Shown: piece by piece, positions 56,608-64,000 of the stretch
Layout of the letters: each line of letters starts with the position of its first letter
How positions within the stretch are numbered: position 1 is the stretch's first letter
Source: Lineolata rhizophorae
Taxonomy: Eukaryota > Ascomycota > Dothideomycetes > Lineolatales > Lineolataceae
Assembly: GCA_010093515.1 (NCBI GenBank)
Contig: MU001676.1
Location: 940,666-1,004,665 of the forward strand
Direction of reading: 5' to 3'
Length of the DNA: 64,000 bases
The notes under the pieces: model-generated
Told to the model about the DNA's origin: nothing
The model's input: the letters and a program-made list of their open reading frames with translations, nothing else
Databases searched by the model: none
Made by a program: the position numbers and the translations under genes

Positions 56608-57694
56608 CTAAACAAGGTTCTCAGATGACCGGTAGAGGTCCGCCAACCCCTTTTCTTCACCGATTTCAAAAATCCACGGTGGAAAATCCTTTTGCCCGCC
56701 CGACTCAACATATGGAAACCCGGCGAAACGAATGTGCCAACCTCTTTCCTTCAACTTCAACGCCGCGTTGTAAGGCTCGACATAGGACTCAAGAACCATT
56801 CCGTTCCCAGCATCAAGCCCAAACTCCATGAAGTCGTCTCGCAAAAACTCCCCTTCAGCGACAAACCATGTAAGGTTTCCTGGGCGGGTAGCAAATACGA
56901 CACTAGCATCGACGCCGCGTCCGATCAGCTTATCGGGCTGACCAAGCCCCCAGATTTTCGTGATGATGCCCCATATTCGATCCGTCTTATGGGGCCACGA
57001 TAGACTCAAACAGATGAACGAAAAGCGCTGGAGACGTGGAAGGCCATCTAGAAGACGATGGTCATAATACCAACAAGGCTCGGGCACGGTGTCGGTTACG
57101 ATGCCCCGTGGATTCGTGGACGTCCTCTGCCGCACACAACTATTATGCAAGGTATTCGCCGTGAAAGACCGGTCCTGAACAATGTATGCTTCAAAGTCCT
57201 CCGGCTGGGTTGCCGCTCTTTCGTTGAACAACACTTGGTCGTCACCGTTGATTGAAATGTCGGTGATCCAGTCGCGGTGCCGCTGGCCGATGTTATGGAG
57301 CCACAGCTGGGCGACGACCCAACCACCGTGATGCGTGAAGCGAAACTTATTTTGGCCGTATAGAATCGACACAGCTTCAGCGTATATCTGCTTACAGGTA
57401 CGCAGCAGTGGCACGCTGATACGGGCGGCCGTATCTTTGCGTGCGACGCGGTCTCGTTGCCAGAGCGTCTCTTCACCGTTGGAACGAAGCTGGACTTCCT
57501 TGTTGGTGCGACAGTGTCGGTTGGGTAAGCAAGCCCACAGGTCGATGGGATGAGGCGATACGAGAGCAAATTCGTAGATGGCGTTGCGGAGCTCCGCAGA
57601 GAGTGCCAAGAAATAGCGCTTTGCTGTAAAAAAAGGTTAAAACTTACAATAGTATAATTATACAATTGCACTTACCGTGATTTTCAGTTGCCAT
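56608..57694 (-). CDS. F-box-like / 2EXR-type fungal orphan, 344 aa
   Basis: Exons (minus) 57676-57694 and 56608-57623. The tiny first exon supplies MATENH, joining to AKRYFLALSAELRNAIYEFAL, an N-terminal helix of the L-P-x-E-[LI]-R-N-x-I-Y type found in many small fungal F-box-like, 2EXR and DUF7730 proteins. A second typical motif is LLRTCKQIYAEAVSILYGQN. Such proteins are highly expanded in Pezizomycotina and mostly uncharacterised; SCF-type substrate recognition is often supposed but not shown. The rest (DWITDISINGDD, RLQRFSFICLSLSWP) fits this superfamily's C-terminal region. Divergent from nyv1. The class is reasonably sure, the exact family less so. Confidence 0.75.
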
Positions 57695-58238
57695 TATGAT
57701 ATGTGGTAAGAGCAAATACATTCATTCAGCGGTAACGGAGAGAACACGAGAGTTAAGTTCTAGGCTTTTGTTGTGTCTGCCTCGCACCGCCAAGAGCACA
57801 GCCTAAATAAAAACGCCCTGCGCTGCATGGGTCAGAGTAAGCACTAGATAAACATGCCCGAAAGCATTCTATTGAGTGTGCACAAACTGCGTCAAGACTA
57901 TACACTTTAACCTTTTACATGAGTGGGAAGTTGGAGCCAACATGATATGTGGTAGGAGTACGTAGTAAGCTCTCGCGGCTGTTCTGAGTAGTACGCGTGT
58001 TCACGTGATGCACCGCCCTACTGTGGCGTAGCGTGGCGCAACAAATGCAACGCAACGTCAGTCATGGTTCGTGCTTCAAGGCATCATCGTCGGTCACTCC
58101 ACAACGCCCACAACTCGACCCCATCACTACGCGCCGCTCATACGCAAAAAGCATTCGACAAGGCCTTCAAAAACTTTAGAGCTTTGACGCTCCGCATCGA
58201 ATATCCTTTCCGCCCCCTTCTGCGACCCCACTCTCACC
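57695..58238. promoter_or_regulatory. Divergent promoter of the F-box-like gene and nyv1, with a uORF
   Basis: About 540 nt. It contains an upstream ATG at 58064 whose frame (61 codons, to 58249) overlaps the nyv1 start. Confidence 0.45.
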
Positions 58239-58249
58239 ATGGCCTCTAG
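58064..58249 (+). other. Upstream ORF overlapping the nyv1 start codon
   Basis: The ATG at 58064 opens a 61-codon frame, in a different register, that ends 11 nt inside nyv1 (ATG at 58239). If the transcript begins upstream of 58064, it would reduce nyv1 translation. The transcription start is unknown, so the role is inference. Confidence 0.35.
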
Positions 58250-59082
58250 CGCGGGCTCGTCCTCTAACTCCACCCCCCTCCTCTACACCTGCATTGCGCA
58301 CCACACCACCATCCTCACCGAGCACGCCGCCAGTGCCTCCTCGCAAACCTCCTCGCTCGCCTCGCTCATCCTGCCTAAGATATCGCACGCTTCGCCGCAG
58401 AAGCTCACGTACACGCACGGCCAGCACCTGATCCACTACATCGCGTCCGCGCCGTCGGAGCACCCGCCGCACGCGGCGTCCGCCGGCGGGCTCGCGTACC
58501 TGGTCATCGCGCCGGCATCTCTCGGCCGCCGCATTCCCTTCGGCTTCCTGCTCAGCGCCCAGAAGGCCTTCCTCGCCGAGTACCCGCCCGAGAGCACCGA
58601 TTTCGCCAGCTTGCCGCCATACGGCTGCGGCGCGTTCAATGGCCGGCTGAAGAGGCTGATGCACGACGTGGGCGGGACGGAGGGCGGCCAGTCGGACGCC
58701 ATCGCGCTGGCGCAGGCCGAGCTGGCGGGCGCGAGGGACGTCATGACGGAGAATATTGAGCGGGTGCTGGAGCGCGGGGAGCGCATCGATTTGTTGGTGG
58801 ACAAGACGGATCGCTTAGGAGGGGAGGCGAGGGAGTTCAGGGTCAGGAGTAGGGGTCTGAGGAGGCGCATGTGGTGGAAGAATGTCAAGCTTATGGTACT
58901 GCTTGTTGTCGTCATCATTTTTTTGATCTACTTATTGGTTGGCATAGGGTGTGGCTTGCCTGGTAAGTGCTCTTCTCTAAGTCAAGGCAAAAGGGGTTCT
59001 ATGAATAAGTATTTGGGCATTTACGAGACGGTCCGGCTAATCTGCGTCTCTTACAGCCTGGTCGAAGTGCGTCGGCCACTAA
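58239..59082 (+). CDS. nyv1: VAMP7/Nyv1-type longin R-SNARE, 249 aa
   Basis: Exons 58239-58962 and 59057-59082. A vacuolar/endosomal R-SNARE that pairs with Q-SNAREs to fuse membranes. Residues 1-135 form a longin domain (PLLYTCIAHHTTILTEHA ... GLAYLVIAPASLGRRIPFGF). Residues 157-215 are the SNARE motif with the zero-layer Arg in NIERVLERGERIDLLVDKT (R179). A single C-terminal membrane anchor spans about 217-236. The short second exon adds AWSKCVGH after the anchor, giving a short lumenal tail ending as in other fungal homologues. Without splicing the frame runs on for about 85 unrelated codons. The ATG context (CTCACCATGG) is good. Confidence 0.92.
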
Positions 59083-59927
59083 ACGATACCGCTCATACTT
59101 ACCTCTCTATCCCTATCCGATATCCACTTGGAATGGGAGGTGTCGGGTTGACCAGAACCGCACGCCCACGCTTTCCAATTACCGATTGTTTTACTGTTAA
59201 ACCAGGACAGTCTCATTCGGGTTCTTCAGGAGTCAGCGAGTAACTAATTTCTTCAGGCGTCATAGTGTTCTGTTCATAGCCCTGTATAAAAGTCGAAACA
59301 ACAAAATATGCTTCCATTGTGCAATGTGGTATCCCATTTCTCATACCTAGAACTCATGCCATGCAAAGGCTAATAATGCTAATGCAAACCGGGAAACGAA
59401 AAGGCGAAAAGAAAGAAAGGAAACGAAAGAAAAGCAGGGAAGGCTGCCCGCAAACCCACCCACCCAAATTATATAAACCAAACGCCCCCAAATGCAAATA
59501 CATATACATATACATATACAGAGCACGTATACGCGAAACGCACGCACTCACGCATACTAAAAATACTTAAGCCACGGCGTCCGTCCGCCCTAACCGGAAC
59601 CGGTAGACCCATGGAACACAACTCTACTAGAACTAAATATTACGTCTGCTACAAGCATTATGCAACAGCCCGCTACCGCCACCCCCAAAAATGAAAGCAG
59701 TCTGCCTTTTTGGGGGGCTTTTTTTTTGGTTTTTTTTTGAGCCCGAAATACCCTTGTTCAGAAACGCCGCAGAAAGGAGGACAGAGAAGAGAAAGAGATC
59801 CGTCCTTGAAGAACAATCTAGTCATCGGGTCCGGCACATGCTCTCCCTATTTTACTCGTGTATATGCGTACAGTGAAAACTCGCAAATGCGGACACTCTA
59901 GCCGCTAATATGCATGCAATGGAATCC
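59083..59927. other. Convergent 3' interval between nyv1 and ura2
   Basis: About 850 nt without a gene. It includes a small ATATAC repeat (59498-59520), purine-rich stretches (59380-59450) and T-runs (59718-59740). Confidence 0.5.
59498..59520. repeat. ATATAC hexanucleotide microsatellite
   Basis: Just under four copies of ATATAC in the convergent 3' interval. Confidence 0.8.
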
Positions 59928-62900
59928 CTACGACGCCATCACGAGCGCCAGTAGCGCCATGCGGCAGTACAATCCGTATCTCATCTGCGCCATGCGTCAG
60001 TCTCGCGTTCTCGTGCCGGAACTCAGATGGGAAAACTAGCACTCACCTGTCTAAAATACGCCGCGCGATGATCGAAATCCACCTCCTCGCTAATCTCGCG
60101 ATTGCGCGGCAGCGGATGCATGACCACCATCTTGGCCTTAGCCCCGCTCAGCACGCGATTGTCCACCACGCACGAGTCCTTGACTCGTTCGTACAGCTCC
60201 AGGTCCTCGAAGCGCTCCTTCTGCACCCGCGTGCAGTACAGCACGTCGGAGCGCGCGACCACGTCGGCCGTCAGCGCGTCGGCCTCGGCGAGCAGCTGCC
60301 CGCGGGCCCGCAGCGCCTCGCGCACTTTCGCCGGCAGCCGCAGCTCGGGCGCGGGCGCCACGAGCTGCACGTGAACCGTGTAGTGCTGCAGGAGCTCGAC
60401 GAGCGAGTGCACGGTGCGGCCGAAGCGGAGGTCGCCGACGAAGGTGATAGTCAGCCCGTTGACGGTCCCCAGCTCCTCGCGGATGGTGAAGAGATCGAGA
60501 AACGCTTGGGTGGGGTGCTCGGCGGGGCCGTTTCCAGCGTTGATGACAGGCACGTTGGCGAAGCGGCTCGCCGTGTCGACGGAGGACGGGTCCGGGTGCC
60601 GAAGGACGAGGGCGTCAGCGTAGCATGCAAGCGTGCGCACCGTGTCGGCAAGCGACTCGCCCTTCTGCGTCGATGAGTGCACCTCGTTGACGACGACGAC
60701 GGCGCCGCTCAGGCGCTTCATGGCCGTGTCGAACGAGGCCGACGTGCGCGTCGACGGCTCAAAGAATAGCGTGCACAGCACCTTGCCGCGGAGGACGTCG
60801 AGGCACCCGTCACGTTGCGCACCGAGCCGCATCTCCTGGGCCACGGTGAAGAGCTGGTGCAGCTGCGCCCGCGAGAACTGGCTGACGGAGAGTATGTCTT
60901 TCCCCTTGAAGAGCGATGTCGCGAGCAGCTGGGCGAGCGAGGCCGACGAGCTCGGCAGCGCGCGCGGCGCACCTGCGTGGTGATGGTGGTGTCCGTTGAC
61001 GAGCAGCGGCTGCGGCTGCGCTTGTTCGAACGTCTGGTAGTCGATCTTGCTGAGCTCGAGGTCGTAGTGGCGGGCGATGGCTTCGATGAGGATCTTGGCA
61101 TTCTTGACGTTGGTCACGAGCGGTGTCTGGTAGTCGACCGCCATGCGCCGGGTACGGTAGCCACGGCTCATGTAGTTAGCAGGTCGCCGGAACCGGTTGT
61201 TCGAAGGCAGGTTGATGTACAGGTCGATTAGGTTGTTCGATAGGTGCTGCGTTAGTGAGTACTCGGGCTTCTGGTCGCCGTCGCCTGAACCGCCCAGGAC
61301 CTCGAGGAATTTGACCGGGATGCCGTGCTCCTGGAGGAAGTCGGCTGTGCCAGCCGTCGCGAACAGGTTGAAGCCCAGCTTGTGCAGCCGCTCCACTGAC
61401 GGCAGCATCTCCATTTTGTCCTTGAAGGAACCGATCGACAGCAAGATGTTCTTGTTCGGCAGCTTGAACCCCGTCGACAGCAGGGCCTTGATGTACGCCT
61501 CGTACTTGGTGCGGCCGAAGCACGCCACCTCGCCCGTCGATGCCATCTCCACGCCCAGCACCGGATCCGCCCCAGACAGCCGCGAGAACGAGAACTGCGG
61601 TACCTTGACGCCGACGTAATCCGGTGGTATGTTCGTCGGCGGGTACTCGACGACCGGCAAGTCCGCAATCGCCTTGGTCGCCATCTCGATCAGATCGACG
61701 TTCATGACCTTCGAGACGAACGGGAAGCTCCTCGACGCCCTCACGTTGCACTCGATGACCTTGATCTCATTATCCTTGGCGATGAATTGTATGTTGAACG
61801 GGCCCGTCACGTTCAGCGCGTCACCAATCTTCCGTGTCGCGTCCTCGATGCGGCGCACCGTCTCCGGGTCAAGGTCCTGCGGCGGCAGGATCAGCGTCGC
61901 GTCGCCCGAGTGGACCCCGGCGTTCTCGACGTGTTCCGAGATGAAATGGCCGATCATCTTTCCGTTTAGCGCCACTGCGTCCATCTCGATCTCCTTTGCG
62001 TTCTCGATGTACTTGGTGATGACGACGGGGTGCTCGCGCGACACGTCAGCCGCCTGCTGCAGGTAGGCGGCCAGGTCATGCTGCGAGTAAACCGTGTTCA
62101 TGGCCGCGCCCGAGAGCACGTACGAGGGCCTCACTAGGACCGGGTACGAGACGCCGTCGCAGAACTTCATCGCTTCCTCGATGCTCGTCAGCTCCTTCCA
62201 GGCCGGCTGGTCGACCGAGATGCGGTCCAGCATGCGCGAGAACTTGTACCGGTTCTCGGCCGTGTCGATCATCTCGGGCGACGTGCCAAGGATTCGCACG
62301 TTGAGCCGGTGCAGCGGTAGCGCGATATTGTTGGGCGTCTGCCCGCCCATTGACAGGATGACGCCGCTCGACCGCTCCAGCTGATAGATGTCCAGCACGG
62401 TCTCGAGCGTGATGTTGTCAAAGTAGAGCCGGTCCGCCTCGTCATAGTCGGTGCTGACAGTCTCCGGGTTATAATTAACCATGACCGTCTTGAAGCCGTT
62501 CTCGCGCAATGTACGGATCGCGCGCACTGAGCACCAGTCAAACTCAACCGACGAGCCGATGCGGTACACGCCTGAGCCCAGCACCATGATGCCCTGGTCC
62601 TCGAACGTCACGTCGTGCTCTGACCCGTTGTACGTAAGGTAAAGATAATTAGTGCAAGCCGGAAACTCGGCCGCCACCGTGTCGATCTGCTTGACGACGG
62701 GCGTCACGCCCGCGTCGACGCGCATCCGGCGCACGGCGAGCTCGTTGGAGCCCCAGAAGAGCGCGAGCTGGCGGTCCGAGAAGCCGAGGCGCTTCGCATG
62801 CGTAATGAGCTCCGGCGACACGTTGCTCGACTTGAGGCCCTTCATGCACTGCCCGAAGTCGCTGAGCCCCTTGAGCTTGCTCAGAAACCATCTGTCGATC

Positions 62901-64000
62901 TTGGTCATCTCCCAGATCTTGTCGACCGGGTAACCCGAGGCCATGGCATTGGCGATGGCGAAGAGGCGCTGGTCCGAGGGCGTCTGCAGCTCCGTGTCGA
63001 TAGACATGAGAGCCTCAGTCGCGTTGAAGCCCAGGTTGTGCGGGTCGATGGCCCGGATCGCCTTCTGGATGGCTTCTTCAAAGGTCCGTCCGATGCTCAT
63101 CACCTCGCCGACCGACTTCATCGACGACCCCAGCAGCGTCGACACACGCGTAAACTTCTTGAGGTCCCACCGCGGAATCTTGACGACGACGTAATCGAGA
63201 GACGGCTCAAAACAAGCACACGTGACTTTTGTCACCGAATTCGAAATCTCGTTCAGCGGGATGCCCAAGCCCAGCTTAGCCGCGATAAACGCAAGAGGAT
63301 ATCCCGTAGCCTTGGACGCCAGCGCCGACGAGCGCGAAAGTCGCGCATTGACCTCGATGATGCAGTACTCCTTCGAGAACGGATTCAGCGCGTACTGAAT
63401 GTTGCACTCTCCGACGACACCGAGGTGCCGGATGACGTTGACGGCCGTGGTGCGTAGCATGTTGTAGTCCTCGTCCGACAGCGTCTGCGACGGCGCCACG
63501 ACGATGGAATCCCCAGTGTGGATCCCCAGCGGATCGAAGTTCTCCATGTTGCACACGGTGATGCAGTTGTCGCGCGCGTCACGCACCACCTCGTACTCGA
63601 TCTCCTTCCAGCCCTTCATGCTGCGCTCGATCAGCACCTGTGGGCTCGCCGCGAACGCCTTATTGCACAGGTCTAGTAGCTGCGCCTCGTTCTCCGCGAA
63701 TCCGCTACCCAGCCCGCCCAGGGCATAGGCCGCGCGCACGATGACCGGGTAGCCGATGTCGTTGACAACGCGCATGGCCTCGTCCACGGAACTCGCGGAC
63801 GCCGACTTGGCGCACTTCTCACCGATCGACTCCATGCTGCGGGCGAACAGCTCGCGGTCCTCTGTCGTGACGATGGCTTCGATTGGCGTGCCCAGAACCT
63901 TGACGCCCAGGCTCGCAAATTCGTCCCTGAGTTGAATACCGACTTGGAGCGCCGTCTGCCCGCCAAATGTGACATAAATAGCGTCTGGTCTCTCGGCCTT
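59928..64000 (-). CDS. ura2: Carbamoyl-phosphate synthase / aspartate carbamoyltransferase (partial, 5' part beyond window)
   Basis: Exons (minus) 60047 to beyond 64000, and 59928-59984; the last exon restores the ATCase C-terminus [16 protein letters not shown]. It is the multifunctional first enzyme of pyrimidine synthesis (pyrABCN in Aspergillus, ura2 in yeast), normally feedback-inhibited by UTP. In the window: most of the first ATP-grasp half ([40 protein letters not shown]), the second half ([18 protein letters not shown]), the regulatory MGS-like domain ([17 protein letters not shown]), then the ATCase domain with carbamoyl-phosphate loop [16 protein letters not shown] and HPLPRNREI. 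Between MGS (ending near DYQT, about 61035) and ATCase (from LFKGKDIL, about 60910) lies only a roughly 40-residue linker with a run of five His; the inactive dihydroorotase-like domain of other fungal proteins is absent. The GATase domain should lie to the right. Confidence 0.95.

Overview
The window is nuclear DNA of a filamentous ascomycete (Pezizomycotina). The evidence is compact GC-rich genes, short spliceosomal introns (mostly 50-110 nt, GT-AG), and a fungal gene set: a fused CPSase-ATCase, an external NADH dehydrogenase with an EF-hand, Mdv1, Alg3, a peroxisomal Lon, Esf1, Rpn1, Rio2, U2A', a fungal chorismate mutase, an Nyv1-type R-SNARE and a small F-box-like orphan. I cannot fix the class or genus from sequence alone.

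Layout. The left edge (1-98, minus) is the start of a pogo/Fot1-like DNA transposase with its repeated terminal motif. From 0.98 to 12.1 kb, on the plus strand, lie three apparently intact genes and one decayed copy (F1-F4) of a gene family I do not recognise. From 13.2 to 31.2 kb is a housekeeping block: nde1, esf1, mdv1, aro7, alg3 and the peroxisomal Lon gene. From 31.2 to 34.7 kb is gene-poor DNA with a roughly 175-bp tandem repeat. From 34.7 to 46.7 kb, on the minus strand, are four more family members (F5-F8). From 48.5 to 64 kb is a second conserved block: lea1, rio2, rpn1, an F-box-like gene, nyv1 and the 3' part of the ura2/pyrABCN gene, which runs off the right edge.

The most notable content is the family, here called the WLL-RYH family. 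Every member has a long, variable, low-complexity N-terminal exon ending in a conserved helix plus a W-x-L-L-like motif. Next comes a small exon with [RKE]-[YFL]-H-x4-[GL], then an exon of 27 codons (26 in F8) with a W-K-x-A...V-[IV]-x-P core, then a last exon opening with R-K-x2-N-x3-N-x2-K and continuing into basic, acidic or G/Q/Y-rich tails. All shared introns are phase 0 at the same places. The tails carry nuclear-localisation-like and, once, AT-hook-like motifs, so nuclear proteins are likely; the biochemical role is unknown. The two clusters face each other across the housekeeping block.

Other points: the CPSase-ATCase gene lacks the cryptic dihydroorotase-like domain usual in fungal homologues; one family member uses a GC-AG intron; another has an intron filled with degenerate minisatellite; several orphan repeats and strong palindromes lie between genes.
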